Of a stretch of 64,000 bases of DNA, positions 7,713 to 17,123 are shown piece after piece. Source of the DNA: a virus; IMG/VR virus record IMGVR_UViG_3300019776_000194, positions 20,395 through 84,394 of that record; one strand, given 5' to 3'. Within the stretch, counting starts at the first letter, position 1; each line of letters opens with the position of its first letter. The notes under the pieces were generated by a model. The model did not search any database and had not been told where the DNA came from. It saw only the letters and a program-made list of their open reading frames with translations. Position numbers and translations under genes: made by a program.

Positions 7713-8044
7713 GGTCTGTCCTTCTTCAGTATCTCTAGAATCAAATCAATCTTCTCGCCAAGTCTGTTCTCCATTGCAGCAAGCTCTTTCTCAAAACGAT
7801 TTTCTACGCGATCAATAACTTTGTCATGCTCGAAACGAATCCTATCCATTTCCTTATCCCATCGTCTCTCATTATCTTCCACGACAGTTTTATCTGCTTT
7901 AACTTGTTTTACATGTTCAATAGCAGCATCTTGAGCTTCTTTTTCTTTACGTGTCATACTCCATAACGTACCTAGGAGAATACTAACTACACCAAACAAA
8001 CCCCCTAGAATCCAGAAAATTGCACTTATCATATCTTGAGACAT
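7709..8044 (-). CDS. Membrane-anchored coiled-coil lysis-cassette protein, i-spanin-like (111 aa)
   Basis: One N-terminal membrane span (about residues 8-30, IFWILGGLFGVVSILLGTLW) is followed by a long charged coiled coil to the C-terminus. This is the architecture of an inner-membrane spanin subunit, and it lies directly upstream of the endolysin with a four-base overlap. DUF2730-type phage proteins have the same shape, so the alternative is a tail- or holin-associated protein. ATG 8044 follows AAGGAAATATAG. Confidence 0.55.
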   Translation of the reverse strand: MSQDMISAIFWILGGLFGVVSILLGTLWSMTRKEKEAQDAAIEHVKQVKADKTVVEDNERRWDKEMDRIRFEHDKVIDRVENRFEKELAAMENRLGEKIDLILEILKKDRP

Positions 8045-8460
8045 CTATATTTCCTTTTTAAATAAATTAATGATGGTACTGAAAACAGAGCGCAAGATAT
8101 GATTTCAAGATGCTCTAAAGCTGGTACGATAATTGTATGGGGTTGCCAGTTGACAGTGGCAAGTAAAGACAAGTGGCATAGTAACATTAGTCCATTGATG
8201 AATATTAGAGGGTAGCTTACTCTAACATTAATGCATATAGCCATAGTAATTTTTATAAGTTCAAACCCCATACAAATAGCAAACCAAATATAGTATTGAG
8301 ATAGTTCATGCCCCATAGAGACACTGAAGTTGTGAATACTCTCTAGTGCTATTTGCATAGGTATTAAACTAGAAAAACCCACTACTAGAGTTAGTAGCAG
8401 GCTTCTCTTGCAATCCATATTTAATGCAATAGCAACAATTAATAAGATTGCATATAACAT
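8029..8460 (-). CDS. Polytopic membrane protein (143 aa)
   Basis: I place the start at ATG 8460 (MLYAILLIVAIALNM...), just after the stop of the upstream fibre gene at 8465; the longer frame would run into that gene. About four hydrophobic spans are seen. No ribosome-binding site is obvious, so expression probably depends on coupling. The location between fibres and lysis genes suggests an accessory holin or exclusion protein; function unproven. Confidence 0.5.
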   Translation of the reverse strand: MLYAILLIVAIALNMDCKRSLLLTLVVGFSSLIPMQIALESIHNFSVSMGHELSQYYIWFAICMGFELIKITMAICINVRVSYPLIFINGLMLLCHLSLLATVNWQPHTIIVPALEHLEIISCALFSVPSLIYLKRKYRCLKI

Positions 8461-8464
8461 AATG

Positions 8465-9031
8465 TTATGGGTTCTTAGGAGGTAAGCTTCCCCCTCCGGT
8501 TGAAGGGTCTGGTTCAGGTATTGTGTAGAACACTTCCAACTCAATCTTGTCTAATGACATCTTTTGGGCTGTTGTGTTACCATTACGGAACAGAGCATAC
8601 AAACCAAATGCATCGTCATTAACTTCTGCAGGAGTGATAGAAGTAGCACCCCACAAGTCAGCATCACCACCAACAACTTTAGTTACCAAGGAGTTCAATG
8701 TGAAAGCTGTCATACCCCGCCCAACTGCTCCTGTCACACCGCGCAGTTGTAGTCCACCACTATTACCATTTCCTGCACCTGCTGCCAAGAAGCCTGTGCT
8801 ATATGTAAACTCATTCTTACCTTTGATACGGGCTACTACACCTACTACAGTCGCATCAAGAGGGATGTCAAAGCCAAAAGCACTCAACTTTAAATATGGT
8901 GCATTTGTGTTTTGTGCTGTAGTTTGTGAGACAGCTAACACACCGTCATCTGCCATAACATTAGCTAGGTTAGTCCAGCCAGCCAAAGAGCCTGCTGTAG
9001 ATGTTGCGAGCTTTACTTGTGAATAAATCAT
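8465..9031 (-). CDS. Tail-tip/fibre-associated protein (188 aa), paralogue of the next gene upstream
   Basis: The protein has a beta-rich body ending in FRNGNTTAQKMSLDKIELEVFY and then a P/G-rich tail (PDPSTGGGSLPPKNP). The NGNTT-Q-SL-I-V-Y-T pattern and the GKN...GTGF segment recur in the neighbour at 9070-9624, so the two arose by duplication. Probably a small virion decoration at the tail tip. ATG 9031 follows GAAGGAAACAATTA. Confidence 0.6.
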   Translation of the reverse strand: MIYSQVKLATSTAGSLAGWTNLANVMADDGVLAVSQTTAQNTNAPYLKLSAFGFDIPLDATVVGVVARIKGKNEFTYSTGFLAAGAGNGNSGGLQLRGVTGAVGRGMTAFTLNSLVTKVVGGDADLWGATSITPAEVNDDAFGLYALFRNGNTTAQKMSLDKIELEVFYTIPEPDPSTGGGSLPPKNP

Positions 9032-9069
9032 TAATTGTTTCCTTCATTGTTATATCTCTTGCGAGACGT

Positions 9070-9624
9070 TTAAAATTCATACATAAAAAATTGTTGTTGG
9101 GAGCCTGACACACCTGCAACTGTGTAATACACTGTTATTGATACGTATTTGAGTGAAAATGTTTGTGTTGTTGTATTCCCGTTCCTCATCTGGATATGTA
9201 CACCAAAAGTCGAGTCATTTAAGTCTGCACCCGTTACCCCTGAGAGACCCCATAAAAATGTGCTTCCGTTGGTTGAAGGTATCGTCTTAGTTTGATCGGT
9301 AGTCCCTACAAAATTTGCTGACCCTGTATTTGATGACCCAGTGTACTGTGTACCGCCCTTCCTAAGAGTGCATTGGTAAGCAAAAAAACCCGTGCCACTT
9401 ACACCGTTTTTACCTGTAATTGATATCTCAATACCATCAATAGTTGCGGAGGATGGTAAAGGGTTTGATCCAAATGGGTTAAACCCCCTCCAAGGTGTTG
9501 AAATAGTGTTCTGCGCCACACTTGCGGATACTGCGTAATCAGCATCGTTTGTAAGAGCATTATTAGGGTTAGTCCAACTAACTGTCCCAGTGGTGTTTGC
9601 AAAAGGTTGAGTGGAAGTGGTCAT
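9070..9624 (-). CDS. Tail-tip/fibre-associated protein (184 aa), paralogue
   Basis: Beta-rich protein sharing an order of motifs with 8465-9031 (GTVSWTNPNNAL..., IDGIEISITGKNGVSGTGFF, RNGNTTTQTFSLKYVSITVYYT). It overlaps the end of the large fibre gene by four bases. A jelly-roll fold is likely from its alternating strands. Likely involved in receptor contact, by position. Confidence 0.6.
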   Translation of the reverse strand: MTTSTQPFANTTGTVSWTNPNNALTNDADYAVSASVAQNTISTPWRGFNPFGSNPLPSSATIDGIEISITGKNGVSGTGFFAYQCTLRKGGTQYTGSSNTGSANFVGTTDQTKTIPSTNGSTFLWGLSGVTGADLNDSTFGVHIQMRNGNTTTQTFSLKYVSITVYYTVAGVSGSQQQFFMYEF

Positions 9625-12062
9625 TTCTCATCCGTTCCAAATATATGATAATTAGTGCCATCATAGAAAGCATTAATCATAGCCCCTTTATTAGCAGTAG
9701 TAGTAGTGAATGGTGTTGAATACCACTTTACATTAGCTGGGTATGTTATAGTAAATGCACTGCTCGTACCATCGCTGAGAATAAGAATCTGCACCCTAGT
9801 ATTAGCAGGAGGGGCTGTAAAGGTATAGGTAATATTGCCTGTCAACTCATTTTGAATCTTTAAGCTTCCTGTGGAGAAATCTAAAGTAATCGCACCAGTA
9901 GTAGTTGTGATCGTCTCAGGGGTATCCATCACAATGTTCTTCACACCGCTGATTGAATTACTTCCAAAGTTAGCATTAGTAGTAGTAATCACAGTACCAC
10001 TTGTAGGAAACGTAACACTTGTAGTTCCTGTAAATGTGAACGTACTAGCGAAAGCACCAGAGTTAGTGTGATTACCACCCAATGTAAGAGTGCTGCTACC
10101 ATTATTTACTCCAGTACCACCATACGTGCTTCCAATAATACCCGCATTCCAAGTGCCTGTAGTCACTGTGCCAAGAGTTGTGACACTAGCACTACCAGCA
10201 GCAGGAGCATACGATGCGGAAGCTGTGTAAGCTGCTGTACCTAATGTACCACCTGTACCAACATTCAATGTACTGCCATCTGTACCAGACAGTGTTAATG
10301 TATTGCTAGATGTAAATGTCTTTCCATCTGCTATTGTTAATGTGCTACCTGTTGCTGGGGATGTAATAGCCACCTTATTAACACTTGTAGCACTAGCCAC
10401 ACCGAGGACAGGGGTAGTCAATGTTGGAGTGTTACTTAGTACAACACTACCAGAGCCTGTAGAGGTTGTAACCCCCGTACCACCATTTGCTACAGCCACT
10501 GTACCAGTTACGTTAGCAGCAGTTCCTGTTGTGTTTTGGTTTAGAGTAGGAAAGTCTCCTGCCACAGCAATACTCAAAGCACCTGTAGTAGTTGTGCTCT
10601 TCAGAATGCCCGTTGCTAAAGCTGATGTACCTGCGCTATAATCTGTACCAGAAGTAGCTGCACTGATTGCTGTACCATTACCTTTGACTAATCCATTAAC
10701 TGTCGTAGATAGAGTAATAGCTGGAGTTGTTGTTGCTGTAGCTACAGAACCTGCAAATCCATTCGCACTAACAACAGAAGCACTTGTCACAGTACCGCCA
10801 CTGCCCCCACCTCCTGTAATTGTCACAGTGACAGCACCACCTGTATTAGAAGCTGAAACACCAGCTCCTACAAAGTCTAAGCTTGTCAAGCTACTTGTTA
10901 ATGTTGTGCCTTCATCTTTAACAGTGATAGCACTACCACCTGCTGCAGGACTACTAACCCATGTTGTTCCATTGCTTGTAAGAACATTGCCAGATGTACT
11001 AGGAGCTACCAATGTGGGAGAGCTTGTACCATTACCAACCAATACACTACCAGAAGTTAATGTGGTCAGTCCAGTGCCACCTTGAGCTACTGTTACCGCT
11101 GCTGCTGTAGAGAGTAGAGTTCCACTTGTAGGGAATGTGACACTTGTAATTCCTGTGAATGTGAACGTAGAAGTGAATGCACCAGACAACACATGACTAC
11201 CAGCCATTGTCAATGTACTAGAGCCATTATTAACTCCTGTACCTCCATTAGCACTAGCAACTACACCTGTAACATTCCCCGCTGTTGTAGCTGTGGAAGC
11301 ATTCCCTGTCAAAGCTCCTACGAACGTAGTAGATGTTACAGAGGACAGTCCTGCAAATGTTGTCACTGTAGAGCCAAGCGAAATACTTGTACTACCGATT
11401 GTGACAGAGCTATTTGTTAAGGCTCCATTAGGAATACTTGTAAGGGAAGCACCACTACCAGCAAATCCTGTCGCTGTCAATATACCTGTACTTGGAATGA
11501 ATGAAAGCTTTGTGCTAGATGTCTTAACTCCGTTGTTACCGCTGTTAGCACTAGACCATAAGGGATATACAGGGGTTGCTGTAGCTACATCATTTGTAGT
11601 TGTGGCTGTTGTAGCAATGGCTGCTGTACCAGTGGTGTTCTGATTAAGGGTTGGTACATCTGCAGCTTGAATAGCTGACATAACAACATTAGTGCCATTC
11701 CCTCGTAAGTAAGAACCTGTCGTAACAGCAGCAGCTAAAGCATTCATTGCGGCTTGTTGTGTAGTCTGTCCTGTACCACCTTTGTCAAATCCTACAGTTC
11801 CTGTGAGATTAGTAACAGTAATATCAGATATACTGGCCTTACCATTGAATGTATTCCAATTGGTACTAGTTAAATAACCATTGACAGATGTAGTTGCAGC
11901 AGGCATACTAATCACTGGAGTAGTGCCACCAGAGGATACTACAGGAGATGTAGCTGTTACAGAAGTAACTGCACTGCCTCCTCCACCAATCTCATCTACT
12001 GTAAGGTTGAGCTTATCAATGTAGTCTTGTTGTCCTGCATAAAATCTTGTTGATGTTGGCAT
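9621..12062 (-). CDS. Repetitive tail fibre (813 aa)
   Basis: Nearly the whole chain is S/T/G/V/A with recurrent blocks built on ANGGTGVNNGSSTLT, FDKGGTGQTT and TFTGTTSVTFPTSGT. Such GGTG-repeat proteins are phage tail fibres forming elongated trimeric beta structures. The N-terminal part (FYAGQQDYIDKLNLTVDEIGGG) probably attaches to the tail; the C-terminal 100 residues (FTAPPANTRVQILILSDG...) form a separate globular end domain that is the likely receptor-binding tip. The start ATG 12062 overlaps the preceding stop. Confidence 0.8.
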   Translation of the reverse strand: MPTSTRFYAGQQDYIDKLNLTVDEIGGGGSAVTSVTATSPVVSSGGTTPVISMPAATTSVNGYLTSTNWNTFNGKASISDITVTNLTGTVGFDKGGTGQTTQQAAMNALAAAVTTGSYLRGNGTNVVMSAIQAADVPTLNQNTTGTAAIATTATTTNDVATATPVYPLWSSANSGNNGVKTSSTKLSFIPSTGILTATGFAGSGASLTSIPNGALTNSSVTIGSTSISLGSTVTTFAGLSSVTSTTFVGALTGNASTATTAGNVTGVVASANGGTGVNNGSSTLTMAGSHVLSGAFTSTFTFTGITSVTFPTSGTLLSTAAAVTVAQGGTGLTTLTSGSVLVGNGTSSPTLVAPSTSGNVLTSNGTTWVSSPAAGGSAITVKDEGTTLTSSLTSLDFVGAGVSASNTGGAVTVTITGGGGSGGTVTSASVVSANGFAGSVATATTTPAITLSTTVNGLVKGNGTAISAATSGTDYSAGTSALATGILKSTTTTGALSIAVAGDFPTLNQNTTGTAANVTGTVAVANGGTGVTTSTGSGSVVLSNTPTLTTPVLGVASATSVNKVAITSPATGSTLTIADGKTFTSSNTLTLSGTDGSTLNVGTGGTLGTAAYTASASYAPAAGSASVTTLGTVTTGTWNAGIIGSTYGGTGVNNGSSTLTLGGNHTNSGAFASTFTFTGTTSVTFPTSGTVITTTNANFGSNSISGVKNIVMDTPETITTTTGAITLDFSTGSLKIQNELTGNITYTFTAPPANTRVQILILSDGTSSAFTITYPANVKWYSTPFTTTTANKGAMINAFYDGTNYHIFGTDEK

Positions 12063-12895
12063 TAAGCCTCCTCTATTTCAATTGTTGTGCTGTACAAATT
12101 CCAATTAGGAAGGGTCAATGCTGGTTGACTTGCAAGCTTTCCATAAATCTGATATGCTTGTTCAGCAGAGCTGTCACTATCTTGTGGGAATAAGCTTAAG
12201 AATATTGGTCTTGACATGCCGTTACCACGTAAGACATTCATCATTGAGTTTCTATCTGATGGAGTCATAACAGGGAGTGTCAATTGAAGCTTCTTGTTCA
12301 ATGTGCCAATATCTGAGACTAAATCACTAGCATCATTGCGAGTGCTTGTAGTGGTTTCTATAGGCTGCCACACAGGAGATAGTTCAGCATCATTCTCAGG
12401 ACTCCAATAAGCTCCCATCACAAGACGAGAAGCTTCTATATATCCTGCAGCATTAGATGTATCTAAGATGATGATTTCAACCTTCTTCACAGACTGTGTT
12501 GCAAACCAAACAACTCCGTATGAAGCCCCCCCATAACTATATGAATTAACTCCAAGAGGAACATTACCCCAATCCCACATACCGAGGGGTGTTGGAGCTG
12601 CTGCTAGAACAGCTCCTGTATCTAAAACAGCACTAACATCACCAGAGTTTGTGTAACACTTGACTTGGATTGTGGCAGAGGGTGTAAAGTTGCAGAAAGG
12701 GAAAGCAACCATAGACACCATTTCACTGCTGGAAAAGATAACAGTAATTGTTGCAGATGTTCCTGTTGCTCTCCATGTATCAGCTTTACTATCAGTCAAC
12801 AAGTTACTTGCAACTAAAGTTCCTGCTGTGCTAGAGGCTGTCAATATACCTCTATTAGCAGCATTATTATATACTACTCGTAACTTATTGCTCAT
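12062..12895 (-). CDS. Tail-tip protein with a lectin-like beta-sandwich (277 aa)
   Basis: Residues about 15-150 (LVASNLLTDSKADTWRATG...ATIQVKCYTNSGD) resemble the discoidin or F5/8-like beta-sandwich found in phage tail proteins that contact sugars. The C-terminal half resembles a tail-tip family. It lies between the large tail-tip protein and the fibre, has its own upstream promoter and starts after AAGGAGTATT. Virion component by position; carbohydrate binding is inference. Confidence 0.55.
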   Translation of the reverse strand: MSNKLRVVYNNAANRGILTASSTAGTLVASNLLTDSKADTWRATGTSATITVIFSSSEMVSMVAFPFCNFTPSATIQVKCYTNSGDVSAVLDTGAVLAAAPTPLGMWDWGNVPLGVNSYSYGGASYGVVWFATQSVKKVEIIILDTSNAAGYIEASRLVMGAYWSPENDAELSPVWQPIETTTSTRNDASDLVSDIGTLNKKLQLTLPVMTPSDRNSMMNVLRGNGMSRPIFLSLFPQDSDSSAEQAYQIYGKLASQPALTLPNWNLYSTTIEIEEA

Positions 12896-12919
12896 AATAC
12901 TCCTTCTTATTTTCGTATG

Positions 12920-12948
12920 ATTATATCATGTTTATAGTGAAATGTCAA
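12920..12948 (-). promoter_or_regulatory. Sigma70-type promoter for the distal fibre/lysis genes
   Basis: Reading leftward, TTGACA (12943-12948), 17 bases, TATAAT (12920-12925), 25 bases before the start at 12895. It gives the fibre and lysis genes an independent boost. Confidence 0.85.
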
Positions 12949-12954
12949 TCTAAA

Positions 12955-15648
12955 TTAGCCTATAGCTGTCCATCTAAATCCTACAGTTGCTGCTGCTGCT
13001 CCCGTGCTAGATGTCTGTGATTGTACAACTACGTCATAGTTACTACCACCTGTGTTTGTTACAGATGTAACAGTGATAATCTTTCCTGATGTAGCGCAAG
13101 CACTAAACCCAAAGTTAGAGTTAGGCATAGTTACAGAGATTGTTGCATTACCACTACCATCTGTTGTAGCAGCTCCACCAGCTAATGTCTTACCCCATGT
13201 TGGTGTAGAAGAACTACCTGCACTTGTGAGAACTTGTCCAGTTGTTCCTGTACTACCATTTAGGTTAAAAGGAATAGCAGAACCTGTTTCAAACTTACCT
13301 GTGAATAATTTTAGAGCATACGTAGAAGATGGAGCTGATAGTCCTAATGCACCGCCTGCAGAAGAAGTAAAACCAACTAGTTCAGTACCTGTGAAGCTTG
13401 CTGTATTAGTCACAGAGAACGCCTGAGTTGCTGCAGAGCTGCTGTCATAGACTGCAAATGCAGGTTGAAGTCCACCTCCTGTCGAAGTTCTCTCAACAAT
13501 AGCTACTCTATCATTAGTCGAATTACCTATGGTCATACTACCAACGTTTGAACTAATTACTAGAGTTGTACCGTTGTACAAAAATTTAGTACTAGCATTA
13601 CCAATCGAGAACTTATAAGAGCCTCCGTCATATCCAAGCCAAAAACCTGTGCCTGTGTTATATGCTGTTTGTCCACCTTTTACGTAACCTGCTGAGTCTA
13701 CTTCCAGTCCTCCTGTATAGACTACTAACGTTGAAAGACTTCCAACCTTGAGGTTACTCAGATAAGGAACAACCCACACTGTCTGATTTAATGTAGAATC
13801 AAATAGTGCCGTGGATTGAAACTGTGATTCACCTGTAGCCAGAGTAAACGGAGTTGTCTGCCAGTTAGCAAGCTGTGTTCCCCAATATCCGTTAGTGGGG
13901 AGATTGTCACCACTTACTGTAAGGGATGAATTAGGACTAGGAACAAATCCATTACTCACTTTTACGTAAGCAATTCTCGCCTGAGCACCTGTGGCTCCTG
14001 TTGTGCCTGTGCTACCTGTATTACTCTTAGACAAAGAGAAAATCTTATCCACTGTAAACACAGTACCAAAAGCATTTGTGTATGTTGCTCTGTATGTTAC
14101 ATTAGAGTTAGTAACACTGCTCATACCACTTGTCACACTATACTGACCTGCACTTGCACCACTTCCTACGATAGTTGTAGATAAACTGTCAGGATTAGCT
14201 TGAACAGAAAACGTACAAGATGTTGTAACATTAGCACTGCCATAATAGACGATAAAACTACCTGTTGCACTTGAGTAACTAGAAACAACGCCTGCAGAAC
14301 TAGCAGGAACTGTCACACTATCGTTTGTCAGAATACCTGATAAACTGTCAACACCCTCTCTTACTTTAATCACAGTGATTGTGTCTGCATATGTATTTGT
14401 GTTGTCAGCAACACGAATTGTTGCAGTATCTGTAGTAAGGTTAGCATATGTCAATGTAGCGTTATTACCTGCCACAGATGTAAGAGTTGCTGTACCACTT
14501 GTGACAGTGTAGTTTGCACCTGTAACATTATTAGGTTTAGCAGTGAACGTAATACTACTTGGTGTTACTGTATTGCTCTTACTAATCTGAAACACTTGAC
14601 TACTTGCAGACATTGACATTAGCAATGCATTTGAACCGTTCGTTCCATTAGTGCCATTGGTTCCAGCGTTAGACTTAGCAATAGTAAATGTTTTATCTAT
14701 CGTATATGTATTACCTAGAGGACTTGTGTAAGATGCTCTGTAAGTAACTGTAACCACAGGAGTGCCATTAGGAATACCTGCTGTGACAGAATACACACCT
14801 GTCGTTGAGCCAATTGTTGTTGTGACAGCACTGGCATTCGTCTGAACAGAGAACGTACAAGAAGTTGTTACGTCTGCAGCACCATAATACACTTTAAATG
14901 TGCCACTAGCTCCTGTGTAACTTGACACAACACCAGTGTCAGATGCTGGAAGAGTGTGAGCCTCATTGGTTAGATAACCAACAACAGCATCAATACCTTC
15001 TCTTACCTTAACAACAGTGATGCTATCTGATATACCACTACCACCACTGTCAAGTGCTCTCACTGTCACTGTGTCAGATGTCATGTTAGCAAATGTTAGT
15101 GTGGCACTATCTCCCGCAACTGATGTGAGTGTGCCTGTACCAGAAGTGATAGACCACGTTGGATTGATTGGTAGATTCTCACGTTGAGCTGTGAATGTGA
15201 CACTAGAAGGACTATTCACACCAGCTTTGCTTATCTGGAACAACTGAGATGAAGCTGTCACAACAATACTCTTTGTGGTTGGAACAGCAGTGACACCAGC
15301 ATAAATAGCTGCTTTAGCTGTAGCCACATCTGTAAACTTTTGACGGAATGTAACACCACCATTACTACCTGCTGAGAGAACAGTAATGTTAGTGAGATTA
15401 TTCCAAGCTACAGGTGTTGTCAGTGTCGCTAGATATGTGGTAAGTGCTGTGACAGCATTATCATATGTTGTTTTCTGTGTTGTCAATCCCCACTTAGTTG
15501 CTTCAGCATCAACAGATGCTTGCTCTGAAATGATATTAGCGTATGCTGTAATCCAACTAGGTTTTTCTTCAATTGACAATATGTTGTCAGAGATGAGCCG
15601 TGTTGAGGCTTGAAGAAGTACATCTCTTGCATTTACAATTGTAGCCAT
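12955..15648 (-). CDS. Central tail-tip/receptor-binding protein with duplicated Ig-like modules (897 aa)
   Basis: Residues about 133-350 and 350-560 are two diverged copies of one unit, each running from SQ(L/V)FQISK through VTFTA, VKVREG(I/V)D, VTTSCTFSVQ and VTYRA to a (T)FTIAKSN-like end. Each looks like Ig-like or Big-type beta domains, as in the C-terminal parts of lambda J-like proteins. G-T-N collagen-like stretches (GTNGTNGTNGSN and GSTGTTGATGA) separate the parts. A beta-rich region with WLGYDGGSYKFSIGN follows, typical of siphophage host-specificity proteins. Likely host range determinant. Confidence 0.75.
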   Translation of the reverse strand: MATIVNARDVLLQASTRLISDNILSIEEKPSWITAYANIISEQASVDAEATKWGLTTQKTTYDNAVTALTTYLATLTTPVAWNNLTNITVLSAGSNGGVTFRQKFTDVATAKAAIYAGVTAVPTTKSIVVTASSQLFQISKAGVNSPSSVTFTAQRENLPINPTWSITSGTGTLTSVAGDSATLTFANMTSDTVTVRALDSGGSGISDSITVVKVREGIDAVVGYLTNEAHTLPASDTGVVSSYTGASGTFKVYYGAADVTTSCTFSVQTNASAVTTTIGSTTGVYSVTAGIPNGTPVVTVTYRASYTSPLGNTYTIDKTFTIAKSNAGTNGTNGTNGSNALLMSMSASSQVFQISKSNTVTPSSITFTAKPNNVTGANYTVTSGTATLTSVAGNNATLTYANLTTDTATIRVADNTNTYADTITVIKVREGVDSLSGILTNDSVTVPASSAGVVSSYSSATGSFIVYYGSANVTTSCTFSVQANPDSLSTTIVGSGASAGQYSVTSGMSSVTNSNVTYRATYTNAFGTVFTVDKIFSLSKSNTGSTGTTGATGAQARIAYVKVSNGFVPSPNSSLTVSGDNLPTNGYWGTQLANWQTTPFTLATGESQFQSTALFDSTLNQTVWVVPYLSNLKVGSLSTLVVYTGGLEVDSAGYVKGGQTAYNTGTGFWLGYDGGSYKFSIGNASTKFLYNGTTLVISSNVGSMTIGNSTNDRVAIVERTSTGGGLQPAFAVYDSSSAATQAFSVTNTASFTGTELVGFTSSAGGALGLSAPSSTYALKLFTGKFETGSAIPFNLNGSTGTTGQVLTSAGSSSTPTWGKTLAGGAATTDGSGNATISVTMPNSNFGFSACATSGKIITVTSVTNTGGSNYDVVVQSQTSSTGAAAATVGFRWTAIG

Positions 15649-17123
15649 TAAATCATAACCTTTACATTAACTCTCACTTCATTTCCCCACTGAGGCTCTA
15701 ACCCTACAATCACACCAAGCTTGCCTGCACTCAAACCAAATCGACTATGTTTCAATGTGACAGCTTGACCAAGTGTAAGCTCTAGGCTCTTTGCAAAACC
15801 TACAAATTCATACACAGTTCTCTGCGTCTTCACAACACCCAACAAGCGAGTAGCCTCTGCTGTAGCGTCTGCTGCTGTTAGTAGTAGAGTATCTTTCTGA
15901 GTAGGTTCTGTCTGTAATTTATATTTTGTGTTGACAGCACTATCAGTTGATTTGACAGTGAGCCATTCCCTAGCATACAATTCCTTGTGTTCGTCTGGAA
16001 TGATTGTGTCTAAGTTGTCTTGAACTGTGTAATTCTTACAATAACCGATTTGCACTGTCGATTGTACAGGTTCTCTACTAGACACTTTCAAACTTCTCTC
16101 AACCATGTCAGAAGCTGTGATAAGCTTAGGAGTGCCACTAGGAGGAAAGTCAATCCGTAAGAGCTGTAAAAGCCCTGTACGAGACATTGTAATCTGAGCA
16201 CCAACAGAGTTAGCTAATTGCTGACATACTTCTAGGACATTAGCTTTGTTGTCTAAGTAAATACCAACAGGCGCTGTGTTAGCTGCTGCAAATGCTGTGA
16301 AGTTAGCTGAGTCAATATCAGCATCTACTAAACGCTTATCAGCTTGCCCCCAATTCTTGACAATGTTTTTAATAATGTCAGTAATTTGATTAGAATATGT
16401 TGAAGGCTTACTTCCTTGAATAGAAGCTGTGATGTTTCCTTTCGGACTGGCTGTAAGACGAACAACACCTGTACCGAGAGTGGGAGTCACTGTGATAGGA
16501 ACTCCTTCATCTTTAAACTCAATTACACTTTCAATAGCCCCGTTATGAACTTTGTAATCGTGCAATGTCGCATCAATAAGCAATGGTGTGATATTATGTA
16601 CTTCACCAAAAACTAACGGAAGAAGCTTATCTTTGTTGACAGAACTACCTCCAAGTTTAGCATCTGTAATAGGTGTGTTCAAACGTTGCAAGCTATCACG
16701 AATAAAGAGAGTTATTTCATTTCTGCTTTGACTCCCTATTCCTGAAATCATTCCTTTGACAATCAATCTGAAATCACTTCTATCCCACTTCATATCACCA
16801 AAGTAGATTGAAATGTCTCTGCTTTCCCAGACATCATCAAGCCAGCCATCCAACTCGCCATTAGCATTTGTAATAGTCACATCACCTACAGAGATTGTAG
16901 GTTCTGAGTCGATAGATAAACTCTCTGTGAGCTTAACACCTCCTGCAATAACACTCCTATAAGAAGTGTTAGCAGGAGTAGCTGAAGGGCTGGTGACATA
17001 TCCACGATTAGACATATATCTAATAGTTTCTGTGCCACCAACGTTTGCTGTTGCTTCAACTAGAATACACCTCATCGCGGAGGGTGTTGAAAGCCATGTT
17101 GTGTATTCTGCGTCTGAAATCAT
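15648..17123 (-). CDS. Distal tail / tail-hub protein (491 aa)
   Basis: Sits directly behind the tape measure with a four-base overlap and before the receptor-binding protein. It has a beta-rich N-terminus (SIDSEPTISVGDVTITNANGE) and a hub-like C-terminal part (SLELTLGQAVTLKHSRFG...VIVGLEPQWGNEVRVNVKVM). This matches the distal tail plus hub proteins that initiate tail assembly in siphophages. Call is from position and fold pattern. Confidence 0.65.
   Translation of the reverse strand: MISDAEYTTWLSTPSAMRCILVEATANVGGTETIRYMSNRGYVTSPSATPANTSYRSVIAGGVKLTESLSIDSEPTISVGDVTITNANGELDGWLDDVWESRDISIYFGDMKWDRSDFRLIVKGMISGIGSQSRNEITLFIRDSLQRLNTPITDAKLGGSSVNKDKLLPLVFGEVHNITPLLIDATLHDYKVHNGAIESVIEFKDEGVPITVTPTLGTGVVRLTASPKGNITASIQGSKPSTYSNQITDIIKNIVKNWGQADKRLVDADIDSANFTAFAAANTAPVGIYLDNKANVLEVCQQLANSVGAQITMSRTGLLQLLRIDFPPSGTPKLITASDMVERSLKVSSREPVQSTVQIGYCKNYTVQDNLDTIIPDEHKELYAREWLTVKSTDSAVNTKYKLQTEPTQKDTLLLTAADATAEATRLLGVVKTQRTVYEFVGFAKSLELTLGQAVTLKHSRFGLSAGKLGVIVGLEPQWGNEVRVNVKVMI

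Noticed and set aside
8547-13426. Long rightward frames opposite the fibre genes (8547-9026, 10303-10641, 10684-11085, 11293-11643, 13052-13426)
   Set aside because: Antisense shadows of low-complexity fibre genes with no ribosome-binding sites.
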